From the NCBI RefSeq assembly GCF_001676155.1, contig NZ_LZEW01000030.1, positions 154,445 through 218,444 of the forward strand: DNA of 64,000 nt, written 5' to 3'. The notes beneath the pieces are model-generated. The model was not told the origin of the DNA. It saw nothing but the letters and a program-made list of their open reading frames with translations, and did no database searches. How positions within the stretch are numbered: position 1 is the first letter of the stretch; each line of letters begins with the position of its first letter. The DNA is from Morganella psychrotolerans (GTDB lineage: Bacteria; Pseudomonadota; Gammaproteobacteria; Enterobacterales; Enterobacteriaceae). Positions 20,602 to 29,692 of the stretch are shown piece after piece. A program made the translations under genes and the position numbers.

Positions 20602-22347
20602 ATGCAACGCTCTTATTTACGTGTTTTACTCGGTGGCGTCCTGATTGCAGCCACGTCACAGTTACACGCAGAAGCATTACAGCCTGATCCGGCATGGCAG
20701 CAGGGAAAGCTGGCAAACGGATTTAACTGGCAACTACTGCAAACCCCGCAGCGTCCGAATGACCGGGTCCAGTTGCGTCTTTCTGTACAGACCGGCTCGA
20801 TGATGGAGAAATCCGCTGAAAAAGGGTTTTCTTATCTCATTCCGAAAGTGGTGATGTTCAATAGCCAGAGCCTGAATACACAGCAGCTTTCTCATTTGCT
20901 GAATAATGCTATTGACCCGAATATGCCGCTGCCGCCGGCTATTGTCTCTTATGATTTCACCTTATATAACCTGAGTCTGCCGAATAATAATCCGGAACTT
21001 TTGAAAGAAGCACTGAGCTGGATGGCGGATGTATCAGGACACGGTATCTTTAATCAGGATACGGTTGCCGGCGCACTCGCCGCACCAAATTCACCGATTG
21101 CCACTTATCCGCCGAATATTAACGATCCTATCTGGAAAGTCCGGATAAAAGGCACCACATTACAGGGTTTTGATCCGCTGCCACCAGTTGCGGATAAAAT
21201 TGATGTGGATGCACTGAATAATTTTTATCAGCGCTGGTATACGCCGGACATGGTGACACTGTATGTTGCCGGACCGGTCGATAAACGTGCGCTGGAAGAC
21301 GGCATCAATAAAGCATTTTCCGGGCTGGAAGGTAAGCGGCAGGCCCCTGTCAGTGTGGCAACGCTGCCACCGATGAAGCCCCTGTCTGTCCATGCGGTAA
21401 GCGAAAATCAGAAAGAAGACGTTCTGTCGCTGGTCTGGGATCTGAACTGGTCATCTGTCAAAGATTCTGCTGCATTGAACCGTTACTGGCTGAACGATCT
21501 GGCCCGCGAGGCACTTTTCGGTGCATTGCAACAGAGTATGGGCAAGAAAAACGAAAAGTTTATGGCAATGAATATGGATTGCCGGATGCAGTATCAGCGC
21601 GCCAGTTGCATGTTGAGTGTACAGGCACCGAATGAAAAAATACCGGCGATTACAGCAGAGCTGGCGGGTGAACTGGCTGTCCTGAAAGAAAAGGGTATTT
21701 CTGCCGACAGTTTTAACGGGCTGATTGCCCTGAAACAGGCGCAGCTTCAGCAATTGTTTGCTATCTACGCCCGGACGACCACCGACATTCTGATTAACCA
21801 GCGTCTGATGTCTCAGCAGAGTAATATCATTGATATTCCGCCGGAACAGTATCAGCGCCTGCGTCAGTTATTTCTGAACAGCCTGACGCCGGAAGTTCTG
21901 AATGCTGAAATTCATGCGATTTTAGAGCAGGATACCGGGTTTATTTTCACTCAGCCGAAAGGGGAGCCGGAAATGAACGTGGAACAATTGCGTGCGCAGT
22001 TTGATAAAGTAATGCATCCGGGTAAAGCGGTTGCTGCGGCAGAGAAAGCCGCATCAGTAGCTGAAAAAGCAGCAGCTGATGCAGAACAGGCTAAAGCGGA
22101 ACAGGCAGAAAAAGTTGCTGAAGCTGCAGAGAAAGCTACCACTGAAAAAGCGGCTGCTGAAAAAATAGCTGCAGAGCAGGCAAATTCACAGCCGGCACAG
22201 CCTGCTGAAGCGCAGGCACCTTTATCTGTCGTCAAACCGGCCGAACCGGAAAAACCGGCTGTCGCACCGGCAAAGAAAGGTGAGCAGCCAGGTAATGCGG
22301 AGCCACCGGCCGCGGATAACGCAGGCGCCGATGGTGTCAGCGCCTGA
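20602..22347 (+). CDS. yhjJ: YhjJ, catalytically degenerate M16-family peptidase-like periplasmic protein
   Basis: A 581-residue protein starting with a signal peptide (MQRSYLRVLLGGVLIAATSQ, cleaved near LHA) and then ALQPDPAWQQGKLANGFNWQ, as in E. coli YhjJ (498 aa). It has the M16 (pitrilysin) fold, but the HxxEH zinc motif expected near residue 75 is absent (SYLIPKV there), so it is probably not a peptidase. Residues about 475-540 form an Ala/Glu/Lys-rich helical repeat (AEKAA units), followed by a Pro-rich tail, both longer than in E. coli. Function unknown. Two GAG-type ribosome site elements precede the ATG. Confidence 0.87.
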   Translation: MQRSYLRVLLGGVLIAATSQLHAEALQPDPAWQQGKLANGFNWQLLQTPQRPNDRVQLRLSVQTGSMMEKSAEKGFSYLIPKVVMFNSQSLNTQQLSHLLNNAIDPNMPLPPAIVSYDFTLYNLSLPNNNPELLKEALSWMADVSGHGIFNQDTVAGALAAPNSPIATYPPNINDPIWKVRIKGTTLQGFDPLPPVADKIDVDALNNFYQRWYTPDMVTLYVAGPVDKRALEDGINKAFSGLEGKRQAPVSVATLPPMKPLSVHAVSENQKEDVLSLVWDLNWSSVKDSAALNRYWLNDLAREALFGALQQSMGKKNEKFMAMNMDCRMQYQRASCMLSVQAPNEKIPAITAELAGELAVLKEKGISADSFNGLIALKQAQLQQLFAIYARTTTDILINQRLMSQQSNIIDIPPEQYQRLRQLFLNSLTPEVLNAEIHAILEQDTGFIFTQPKGEPEMNVEQLRAQFDKVMHPGKAVAAAEKAASVAEKAAADAEQAKAEQAEKVAEAAEKATTEKAAAEKIAAEQANSQPAQPAEAQAPLSVVKPAEPEKPAVAPAKKGEQPGNAEPPAADNAGADGVSA

Positions 22348-22385
22348 TATCGTTATTACAGACTGACAGGCTTGTCTGTCATATT

Positions 22386-22416
22386 AAGGGGTATCTCCGG
22401 ATGCCCCTTTTTATTA
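22386..22416 (+). terminator. Terminator of yhjJ
   Basis: AAGGGG(TATCTCCGGA)TGCCCCTTTTT, a short GC stem with a T tail 40 nt after the yhjJ stop. Confidence 0.65.
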
Positions 22417-22441
22417 TTATTTTTCCGGGAAATCAGAGCGC

Positions 22442-23470
22442 TTAGTCATCATTCTGACACAGACGGGTTTCCAGCAGATTCATCAGCCACGGGCGGGTAT
22501 CCCGGCTGTTAACAAACCCGGCGGCGGCAATCTTTTTCTGCGGATGGTAGTAGGCAGCAGTACCCCAGAATCCCAGGTGATACCAGAGTGTCTGACCTTC
22601 TCTTTTAGTGACCATCATCCCTGCCCGGTAATCTTCTGCACCATCGTGCGAACCTTGTTTCAGCATTTCTTCAAGCGTGCCGGGACTGTCAAAAATACGA
22701 CCTTCAAACAGATGCGCCATAAACATGGCTAAATCTTTTACTGACATGACCAATCCGCCACCGCCGTAGAGATCCATTGTCGGGCTGATGGTATCGCCGT
22801 CGATATTACCGAGATACTGATGCGCCCGTGGCGGCAGCCCCGCCGGAACCGGCTCATACACTTCCCAATATGCGGATGTCATTCCCAATGCATCAAAGCG
22901 GAGCAACTCGCGGACAGCCTGCGCCAGCGGCAACTGTGTGATGCGCTCAATAATATCCGCCAGTAATAAATAGCCGGTATCAGAGTAGAGAAAACAGGTG
23001 CCGGGAGCCATCAGCGGATATCCGCGGCTGACATAAAGGCGGATCTGCTCATCCCGCGTCCAGATATGACCGGGATCGGCAAGCACCTCTTTAACATAGT
23101 GCTCGTCTGCATGGTCATACAGTCCGGCACTATGGCTGAGAAGATGGCGGACAGTGATTGCCGTCAGGTCGTAGCCTGCGTCTGTCAGCCATTGTGCATA
23201 TTGCGGGGTGATGAGCGGCCCGACCGGGGCATTCAGAGCGAGTTTATTCAGTTCATACAGCCGCAGGATGGCGGCGGCTGTAAATGTTTTGGTGTTACTG
23301 GCTATCCGGATCGGGGTATCCGGTGTGACGGGTGTGCTGTCAGTCTTACTCAGACCGCCGTGTGCCAGCCCGTCAGGGATTTCGCAGCCTTCGCCGGTAA
23401 AATATATTGCCGTTGCAAAACCGGCGGGCTGAACATTCTGCAACAGGGCAGACAGATTTTGAGTTGGCAT
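22442..23470 (-). CDS. Serine hydrolase of the beta-lactamase class C/PBP4* family
   Basis: A 342-residue protein with the penicillin-binding fold. The nucleophile motif SNTK (Ser58-Lys61), the second motif YSD at 162-164 (usually YxN) and a C-terminal HLG triad in place of KTG are visible. No signal peptide is seen, so it is probably cytoplasmic and not a classical AmpC. Related proteins are esterases, D-aminopeptidases or of unknown activity; no specific substrate can be assigned. It is convergent with yhjJ and has a GAGGTGAC-type ribosome site before the ATG. Confidence 0.75.
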   Translation of the reverse strand: MPTQNLSALLQNVQPAGFATAIYFTGEGCEIPDGLAHGGLSKTDSTPVTPDTPIRIASNTKTFTAAAILRLYELNKLALNAPVGPLITPQYAQWLTDAGYDLTAITVRHLLSHSAGLYDHADEHYVKEVLADPGHIWTRDEQIRLYVSRGYPLMAPGTCFLYSDTGYLLLADIIERITQLPLAQAVRELLRFDALGMTSAYWEVYEPVPAGLPPRAHQYLGNIDGDTISPTMDLYGGGGLVMSVKDLAMFMAHLFEGRIFDSPGTLEEMLKQGSHDGAEDYRAGMMVTKREGQTLWYHLGFWGTAAYYHPQKKIAAAGFVNSRDTRPWLMNLLETRLCQNDD

Positions 23471-23533
23471 AGTCAGGTCACCTCAATCATTAACAAATCA
23501 AAAAGATATGTGAGATGACAACAATATGACAGA

Positions 23534-23559
23534 AATAAAAAGGCGGGAATACCCGCCTC
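23534..23559 (-). terminator. Terminator of the tautomerase gene
   Basis: On the minus strand GAGGCGGG-TATT-CCCGCC is followed by TTTTTATT, 13 nt after the tautomerase stop. Confidence 0.8.
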
Positions 23560-23572
23560 AGGGTGGTACAGG

Positions 23573-23779
23573 CTATTTTTTCGCGTCAGCACGTAATTTT
23601 GTTACTGTTTTCCCGCCGACACCCCAGTTGTCTGTTTCCACTTCATCAATAATCACAAAGGTGGACGCCGGATTTTTCCCCAGCACATCAACCAGTAACT
23701 GAGTCGCACCTTCAATCAGTTTCTGTTTTTGTTCTTCTGTCGCACCCTCTTTGGTGATGCGGATGTGTACAAATGGCAT
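23573..23779 (-). CDS. 4-oxalocrotonate tautomerase-family protein
   Basis: A 68-residue protein starting MPFVHIRITKEG. After Met removal the N-terminal proline is the catalytic base of this family; the length and the C-terminal DNWGVGGKTVTKLRA fit 2-hydroxymuconate or related tautomerases. A strong AGGAG ribosome site supports this start over the longer frame to 23806, whose extra codons run into the neighbouring ERIC. Its substrate is unknown. The gene stands alone, with its own terminator. Confidence 0.88.
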   Translation of the reverse strand: MPFVHIRITKEGATEEQKQKLIEGATQLLVDVLGKNPASTFVIIDEVETDNWGVGGKTVTKLRADAKK

Positions 23780-23794
23780 AGTAGCTCCTGATGA

Positions 23795-23916
23795 TATACT
23801 CGTCATATTTCAGGATGCTGTTGACTTCGCTCAGCCCGCTGGGTCACATAGTTTACCTATGCTCCCCGGCGGTCGGAGCTTGTCGCCTGCATGCATCCAG
23901 AATTATTTAGAGTATA
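23795..23916 (+). repeat. ERIC (IRU) repeat, 122 bp
   Basis: Nearly complete ERIC with both ends (TATACTCGTCAT and GAATTATTTAGAGTATA), about 5 bp short in the left arm. It starts 15 nt upstream of the tautomerase start codon, just behind its ribosome site. Confidence 0.88.
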
Positions 23917-23960
23917 TACCTTTATGCATTCAAACCGCAGGTTCATTGGTTGCACTCAGC
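23915..23960 (+). repeat. Left-end ERIC fragment, 46 bp
   Basis: Matches the first 46 bp of the ERIC at 5758 (TATACC...CATTCAAACCGCAGG...CTCAGC) and directly abuts the preceding ERIC. The yhjD frame as sequenced ends inside this fragment. Confidence 0.75.
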
Positions 23961-24947
23961 TATTTTATTTTTTTGAATATCTGTCGCAATCCAGGCCGCA
24001 GACACGAGGATCAGCCTGGCGAAGAAATAAAAGAATGCCATCAACCCGATAACTGAACCAAACGCCGCTCCGGAAGGGGATGCCGCCATATTCGGCAGCA
24101 GCCAGGTCATAATTGTTTTCAGGATCTCAAACCCGATCGCCGCCAGCAATGTTCCTTTCAGCAGTGATGTCCGGTTCAGTTTCATGCGGGGCAGGAACCA
24201 GAAAATCCACGTAAACAGCAGGTAGTTTGCCAGAATCGAAATTGTCAACCCGATAACTGTCCAGACCGGGCGCAGCCATTCAATCGAATCCAGCCCTAAA
24301 AACTGCACAATAGTTGCCTGAGCTGAGCCGGCAACCGATGTCAGTGTGAGGGTAATAATCAGGGCGACAAGCAGCCCGATGAGCGCCAGAAAATCCCGCA
24401 GGTAGCGCAGAAACATATTTTCTTTGATTTCCATATCCGGCTCCCATTGCTCATGGTACTGCGCGCGTATTGCCATCCGCAGATTACCCACCCAGTTCAC
24501 CCCGGAATAGAGTGCCAGTGCCAGCCCTGTTAACCCGACTGTTGCACGTTGGCGGATAGCGGTATCAATACTGCGCTCAATAGTACCGGCGAGTGTCGGA
24601 TCACTGATGCTGTTGGCAACACCACGGATAAGTTTTGTCAGCAGCTCCGGATTAAATGCAAGGGCATAACCGGCAGCGGCAAAAGACACCATCAGAATCG
24701 GGATCATGGATAGAAATGAGAAATAGGTAATCGCCGCACCAAACTGGCTTCCCATCCGGTCATTAAACCGGGTGGCGGTACGGAGAAGATGGGCGATAAA
24801 CGGAATATCACGAATATAATTTCCGGCTTTAACGCTCCATTTCAGGGCTTTTTTTCCCTGTTTTATTCCCTCATCAAAATTTTTGCGCAGGGGCTTGATT
24901 GATGATGTGTCGTTGCCGTTCTCCGGTATGTCATTTTCCCGGTCCAT
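23943..24947 (-). CDS. yhjD: YhjD, YihY/BrkB-family inner-membrane protein
   Basis: A 334-residue protein strongly similar to E. coli YhjD: FNDRMGSQFGAAITYFSFL, PILMVSFAAAGY and FFYFFARLILVSAAWIAT are conserved. About six membrane helices follow a charged cytoplasmic N-terminus. YhjD has been linked to tolerance of lipid A precursor export defects in E. coli; the transported molecule is not certain. The start MDRENDIPENG has a GAGGA site. As sequenced, the last codons and stop are supplied by an ERIC fragment. If the A7 run (plus strand 23968-23974) is one base too long, the gene ends DIQKIK just before the ERIC. Confidence 0.88.
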   Translation of the reverse strand: MDRENDIPENGNDTSSIKPLRKNFDEGIKQGKKALKWSVKAGNYIRDIPFIAHLLRTATRFNDRMGSQFGAAITYFSFLSMIPILMVSFAAAGYALAFNPELLTKLIRGVANSISDPTLAGTIERSIDTAIRQRATVGLTGLALALYSGVNWVGNLRMAIRAQYHEQWEPDMEIKENMFLRYLRDFLALIGLLVALIITLTLTSVAGSAQATIVQFLGLDSIEWLRPVWTVIGLTISILANYLLFTWIFWFLPRMKLNRTSLLKGTLLAAIGFEILKTIMTWLLPNMAASPSGAAFGSVIGLMAFFYFFARLILVSAAWIATDIQKNKIAECNQ

Positions 24948-25246
24948 GTATCCTCGCTTGTTCAAAAATTGATTCGGTTTAAGTTTACTACATGACAAAC
25001 CCGATGAACAATTCAGGTTCGCGTCGTGAATATAGAGATAAAAACACGATATGTTATATGGTTTTCACGGGCTTAAGAATTTCCCGATTGATTAATCCAC
25101 GTAAAAATACTTTATTATCGGCACTTATTCTTACGCAGAATAAGATGAATCAATATGGCGCAATGATATGTTCACCGAATGAATAAATAATGTGTATTTA
25201 TCAGGCGTTATTATTTTTGTTTTTCTTTTACATTCACACTGAATAA

Positions 25247-25685
25247 ATGAAAATGTTTATCTTTAATAAAAAAAACAGGGCGTGCGCTGCTGGTGGTACT
25301 GATCGGACTGAGTTCCGGTGCGTGTGTGTATAAACCGGATGGCCCGCATTCGCCTGCCAGGGTTATTATCGTCTCCAATCAGGTATGTATTATCACGTCT
25401 CCTGCCGGGGATGAAAAATTAGCCCGCCTGGATATTGATGAAATCGGCAGTGAAAATAAGCGATTGCTGACGCACACATTTACACCGCAGCAGGCTGTTA
25501 TCGGGAAACACCGCTGTATTTCCACACTGAATTATCCGTTCAGAAGCGGAAAATCCTATACTGCATTAATTACGGTGGAGTCAGATGTTAAGCGCAGTCT
25601 CGGGATAATCCCGAACACGCGGAATTTTGATGCCCGCTTTCAGCTGACTGATTATTTCGGACAGTTACGGGCGACAGAATATTGA
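25247..25685 (+). pseudogene. Small putative lipoprotein, frameshifted at an A8 run
   Basis: From the ATG at 25247 the frame stops early, but removing one A from A8 (25268-25275) gives a continuous 145-residue protein. It opens with a lipoprotein signal: MKMFIFNKKTGRALLVVLIG, then lipobox LSSGAC and mature CVYKPDGPHS. The mature part has two further cysteines (VCI, HRCI) and beta-rich spacing. It recalls small periplasmic lipoproteins annotated as putative type VI secretion immunity proteins, but this is a weak impression from memory. Without correction, a 130-residue frame from 25293 lacks the signal. The next accessory gene follows on the same strand. Confidence 0.55.
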
Positions 25686-25777
25686 TCAGTATAACGTAAT
25701 ACAAAAAAGGGTGGTTTTATAATAGTTTGTTATCGGGTGCCTGTTTATATAGTGTTTTTTTGTATGAGAAAACAAAC

Positions 25778-26426
25778 ATGAATGTGAATAATCACACTGA
25801 ATTGCACCTGCAGGATAGTCTGTTGCCGGAAAATAATGATATGCACCCGCGGATCGGTATGATTTATCCGCAATGTAATGCATCAGATTTAAATTGTGAC
25901 CCGGAGGGTTACAGGCAGCATCCGGATATATTTACGCTGAAATATGATGAAACCCGGCGTGAGATTCTGGCATTTTCCGGTACCTGTTGTGAAACCGGAA
26001 CGGTTCATCCCTGCTCAGTTAATAATCCGTCAGACAGTTGGCTGAGTGTGGTTAAGGGATTGCGCCCGCTGGGGCAATTCAGTGTGAGGTCACTTTATGA
26101 CCCGGTTCTTCACGGGTTGTATGACACACCGGAGCTGGGTATAAAATGCTTCCTGAAACAAGGTGATATTAATATTTATATCATCCTGGTATACCGTCGT
26201 GACAGTGATAAAGGTGAGACGGGAGCGCTGGATTTTATTGCTCTGATGAACGAAAAAAAAAACAATGATGGAAAGTGGTGAAGGAACTCACGAAGAGCGG
26301 GTTTATTATTCAGAATATACGCTTGGCCGCCGGTTCGGAGAGTTATTGCATTATGATCCTGCGGACATTCAGCACTATGAAACAATGATGAAAAACCGGC
26401 TGGATTATCTGAAATCACCTCAGTAA
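25778..26426 (+). pseudogene. Cys-containing hypothetical protein, frameshifted at an A10 run
   Basis: Not recognised. The frame from ATG 25778 (MNVNNHTELHLQD) stops at 26281; dropping one A from A10 (26233-26242) extends it to 26426 and 215 residues ending NRLDYLKSPQ. Six cysteines (PQC, NC, TCC, HPC, IKC) suggest disulfides, hence export, but no signal peptide follows this ATG. The frame is open upstream to a TTG at 25727 that adds LSGACLYSVFLYEK, a lipobox-like hydrophobic stretch without a basic start, so the true start is unclear. It pairs with the lipoprotein gene upstream. Confidence 0.5.
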
Positions 26427-26465
26427 TAAGAGTGCGCGCACCCGGCTTAATCGGGTGCGCTGCTA

Positions 26466-26870
26466 TTATTTTAATAATGTATCCAGTTCTGACTGCGCCG
26501 TTTTTAATTTGGCTTCAGCTTCTGCCAGTTTGCGCTCCCGTTTGGCGATTTTTGCCTTATCGCCTTTATCGATAGCTTTTTGCAAATCTGCTTTTTGTTC
26601 CGCAACCTCTTTTGTCCGGTCATTAATTTCGTTGCGGGCATCATTACGCAGGCTGTCCGGTGTGCAGTAAGTTTCTACATTTTGCAATGCGCGCTCCAGT
26701 CCCTGTACCCGATACGTATTGCCGTGTGCTTTGGCATAGCGGATCTGCTCTGTAATTTTATCTTTTTTGATTTCACAGCCATTCTGCGCACTTATTGCAG
26801 ATGTACTCATCAGTAACGCACCCAGTCCGAAAGCCAGAGCCGACAGGGCGGCAGATTTAAATCGTGTCAT
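26466..26870 (-). CDS. yqjC: DUF1090 (YqjC-like) periplasmic protein
   Basis: A 134-residue protein with a signal peptide (MTRFKSAALSALAFG, cleaved near ISA) and a long charged helical region with two cysteines (GCEIKK and TYCTPDS). The coiled-coil part KADLQKAIDKGDKAKIAKRE is typical of DUF1090/YqjC. Function unknown. The start with a GAGGT site is preferred to an in-frame ATG 27 nt upstream. A GC-rich inverted repeat (GCGCACCCG...CGGGTGCGC) at 26435-26460 lies just beyond its 3' end and may terminate transcription. Confidence 0.82.
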   Translation of the reverse strand: MTRFKSAALSALAFGLGALLMSTSAISAQNGCEIKKDKITEQIRYAKAHGNTYRVQGLERALQNVETYCTPDSLRNDARNEINDRTKEVAEQKADLQKAIDKGDKAKIAKRERKLAEAEAKLKTAQSELDTLLK

Positions 26871-27058
26871 ATTTACCTCGTGATTAATCTGATTCATCTT
26901 TTTATGACCTTTAATATCCGTAACGGTTCACATGTATCAGTACAGACGGGGAAAGGGCGTTGGTTCTTTCCTGCAAAAATAAGGTTATACTGAGCCATTA
27001 AATTTGTACTGATATTCTTGTTCCGGGTGGTTCACACCCGACCATCTGAGGCCCATGT

Positions 27059-27901
27059 ATGCTTAGTTACCGCCACAGCTTTCACGCCGGCAATCATGCG
27101 GATGTGTTAAAGCACACCGTCCAGAGTCTGATCATTGAGTCATTAAAAGAGAAAGACAAACCGTTTTTGTATCTGGATACGCACGCAGGCGCCGGGCGTT
27201 ATCAGCTCAGTGGTGAGCATGCCGAACGAACCGGAGAATACCTGGAAGGGATTGGACGGCTCTGGGCACAGGAAGCCTGTCCTGAAGAACTGACCGCTTA
27301 TCTGGAGGCCGTCAGTGCACTGAATCCGCGCAAAGAACTGCGTTTTTATCCGGGCTCACCGCTGATCGCCGCACATCTGCTGCGTTACGATGACAAACTG
27401 AGTCTCAGTGAATTGCATCCGTCTGATTTTCCGCTGCTGCGCAGCGAATTCAGTGGTGACTACCGCGCCCGTGTTATCCGCGAAGATGGTTATCAGCAGC
27501 TGCGCTCACAATTACCGCCACAGTCCCGCCGTGGTCTGGTTCTGATTGATCCGCCGTATGAAATGAAAACGGATTATCAGGATGTGGTAAAAGGTGTTCA
27601 GGAAGGTTACCGCCGTTTTGCAACCGGCACTTATGCAATCTGGTATCCGGTTGTGATGCGCCAGCAAATCAAGCGTATGGTAAAAGAGTTTCAGGCAACA
27701 GGTATCCGCAAAATTCTGCAAATCGAACTGGCGGTGCGCCCTGACAGTGATCAGCGCGGCATGACAGCATCCGGCATGATTGTTATCAATCCGCCGTGGA
27801 AACTGGAATCACAAATGAAAGCCGTGTTACCGTGGCTGCATAATGTACTGGTGCCGGAAGGTACGGGTCATACACGGGTTGAATGGATTACGCCGGAATA
27901 A
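27059..27901 (+). CDS. rlmJ: 23S rRNA (adenine(2030)-N6)-methyltransferase
   Basis: A 280-residue protein matching RlmJ (YhiR): MLSYRHSFHAGNHADVLKH start, SAM-binding YLDTHAGAGRYQL and the catalytic DPPYE motif of N6-adenine methyltransferases. It methylates A2030 of 23S rRNA before 50S assembly. Upstream of gor as in E. coli. Confidence 0.96.
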   Translation: MLSYRHSFHAGNHADVLKHTVQSLIIESLKEKDKPFLYLDTHAGAGRYQLSGEHAERTGEYLEGIGRLWAQEACPEELTAYLEAVSALNPRKELRFYPGSPLIAAHLLRYDDKLSLSELHPSDFPLLRSEFSGDYRARVIREDGYQQLRSQLPPQSRRGLVLIDPPYEMKTDYQDVVKGVQEGYRRFATGTYAIWYPVVMRQQIKRMVKEFQATGIRKILQIELAVRPDSDQRGMTASGMIVINPPWKLESQMKAVLPWLHNVLVPEGTGHTRVEWITPE

Positions 27902-27973
27902 TTAGTTTCCGCCGCCTGTACTACATCTGCGGCGGGTGTTTATGTATTGACTGATAAATGGAACAAGCCAACT

Positions 27974-29326
27974 ATGAGCAAACATTACGACTATATTGCA
28001 ATCGGCGGCGGCAGTGCCGGGATTGCCTCTGTGAACCGTGCAGCGATGTACGGGCAGAAATGCGCCCTGATTGAAGCGAAAGCCCTCGGTGGTACGTGTG
28101 TTAATGTCGGTTGTGTCCCGAAAAAAGTGATGTGGTATGGCGCGCAGATTGCCGAAGCTATCCGCCAGTATGGTCCGGATTACGGATTTGATACCACGGT
28201 AAATCACTTTAGCTGGGAAAAACTGCTGGAAAGCCGTTCTGCGTATATCGATCGTATTCACCAGTCTTATGAGCGTGTTCTGGGCAACAACAAAGTTGAT
28301 GTTATAACCGGCTTTGCCCGTTTTAAAGATGCGCATACCGTGGAAGTGAACGGCGAAACTTATACGGCGGATCATATCCTGGTCGCGACCGGCGGTCGTC
28401 CGGTGGCGCCATCTGTTCCGGGTGCGGAATACGGTATTGATTCAGATGGTTTCTTTGCGCTGAAAGCGCTGCCGAAGCGCGTGGCGATTGTCGGTGCGGG
28501 CTATATTGCTGTTGAGTTGGCAGGCGTTCTGAATGCTCTGGGCAGCGAAGCACACCTGTTTGTCCGCAAACATGCACCATTGCGTAATTTTGATCCGCTG
28601 ATTGTGGAAACGCTGGTGGAAATTATGAACACGGAAGGACCGGCTCTGCATACCAATTCCGTACCGAAAGCGGTCGTGAAAAATGCAGATGGCAGTCTGA
28701 CACTGCAACTGGAAAATGGTCACGAACAGATAGTGGATTGCCTTATCTGGGCTATCGGACGTGAACCGGCAACGGATAACATCAATCTGGATGTCACCGG
28801 TGTGGCACGCAATGACCGTGGTTTCATTCAGGTGGATAAATTCCAGAATACCTCTGTTTCCGGTGTGTATGCGGTAGGCGACAATACGGGTGCGGTTGAA
28901 CTGACCCCGGTTGCAGTTGCGGCGGGTCGCCGTCTCTCCGAGCGTCTTTTCAATAATAAACCGGATGAGCATCTCGATTACAGCAATATCCCGACCGTGG
29001 TATTCAGCCACCCGGCAATCGGTACTGTCGGCTTAACAGAGCCGCAGGCGATTGAGCAGTATGGCGCAGATAATGTGACATGCTACAAATCCTCTTTCAC
29101 AGCAATGTACACCGCTGTGACCAGCCACCGCCAGCCATGCAAAATGAAACTGGTCTGCGCCGGAAAAGAGGAAAAAGTCGTCGGTATTCATGGCATCGGT
29201 TACGGCATGGATGAAATATTACAGGGCTTCGCGGTGGCACTGAAAATGGGTGCGACCAAAAAAGACTTTGATAATACCGTGGCAATCCACCCGACTGCGT
29301 CAGAAGAATTTGTAACGATGCGGTGA
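27974..29326 (+). CDS. gor: Glutathione reductase
   Basis: A 450-residue FAD/NADPH disulfide reductase, the E. coli length. FAD motif GGGSAGIAS at residues 11-19, redox disulfide CVNVGC (Cys42, Cys47), NADPH motif [13 protein letters not shown] and the C-terminal HPTASEE with the catalytic His are present. It keeps the cytosolic glutathione pool reduced. The start [13 protein letters not shown] is preferred to an ATG 27 nt upstream. Follows rlmJ by 72 nt. Confidence 0.97.
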   Translation: MSKHYDYIAIGGGSAGIASVNRAAMYGQKCALIEAKALGGTCVNVGCVPKKVMWYGAQIAEAIRQYGPDYGFDTTVNHFSWEKLLESRSAYIDRIHQSYERVLGNNKVDVITGFARFKDAHTVEVNGETYTADHILVATGGRPVAPSVPGAEYGIDSDGFFALKALPKRVAIVGAGYIAVELAGVLNALGSEAHLFVRKHAPLRNFDPLIVETLVEIMNTEGPALHTNSVPKAVVKNADGSLTLQLENGHEQIVDCLIWAIGREPATDNINLDVTGVARNDRGFIQVDKFQNTSVSGVYAVGDNTGAVELTPVAVAAGRRLSERLFNNKPDEHLDYSNIPTVVFSHPAIGTVGLTEPQAIEQYGADNVTCYKSSFTAMYTAVTSHRQPCKMKLVCAGKEEKVVGIHGIGYGMDEILQGFAVALKMGATKKDFDNTVAIHPTASEEFVTMR

Positions 29327-29355
29327 TACACTTAATGTGTACTGTTTAGTTTCAT

Positions 29356-29388
29356 AGAAAACTGACCTTAAATGGTCAGTTTTTATAT
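29356..29388 (+). terminator. Terminator of gor
   Basis: AAAACTGACC-TTAAAT-GGTCAGTTTTTATAT, a perfect stem with a T tail, 30 nt after gor. Confidence 0.88.
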
Positions 29389-29692
29389 TTAACTCCCCAT
29401 TCCTGACGGTTGTAATAACGTTATTAATATAAATCGTTGCTAACCTAATTATCACTTCATAAATTAAACGTATTTAATTGTCCATATTAAAAGGTGACTC
29501 AGGAAGAGAGTGTTTACCTGTTTTTATGGTATTTCTGCGTTTTGATTTGTTAAATAAACAGGTTGATTACCTAATTCAGTTAAATATCGGATGTTTTTTT
29601 GTTGCTAATATAAAAAAAATAGGTTAAATTTATTCAAAGAAAAGCGCAATTAACCAAGGATGTCATTAATTAATCTATAAAAGGATGTAATT
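29389..29692. promoter_or_regulatory. AT-rich upstream region of the microcin-like gene
   Basis: About 300 bp, far more AT-rich than its flanks. It contains a perfect 14-bp palindrome TAATAACGTTATTA (29413-29426) and an inverted repeat GGTTAA...TTAACC just before the small ORF. No coding frame is convincing. It is probably the promoter region, and the composition suggests acquired DNA, which H-NS-type proteins often silence; that is inference. Confidence 0.4.

Noticed and set aside
22442..23470. AmpC beta-lactamase
   Set aside because: No signal peptide, YSD instead of YxN and HLG instead of KTG; it is more like an esterase or PBP4*-type hydrolase.
23943..24947. YihY as identity of the membrane protein
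   Set aside because: The sequence follows YhjD blocks (FNDRMGSQFGAAITYFSFL) much better, and the location near yhjJ fits.
24992..25186. 64-codon plus-strand ORF between yhjD and the lipoprotein gene
   Set aside because: No recognisable domain, no good ribosome site and composition like the surrounding intergenic DNA.
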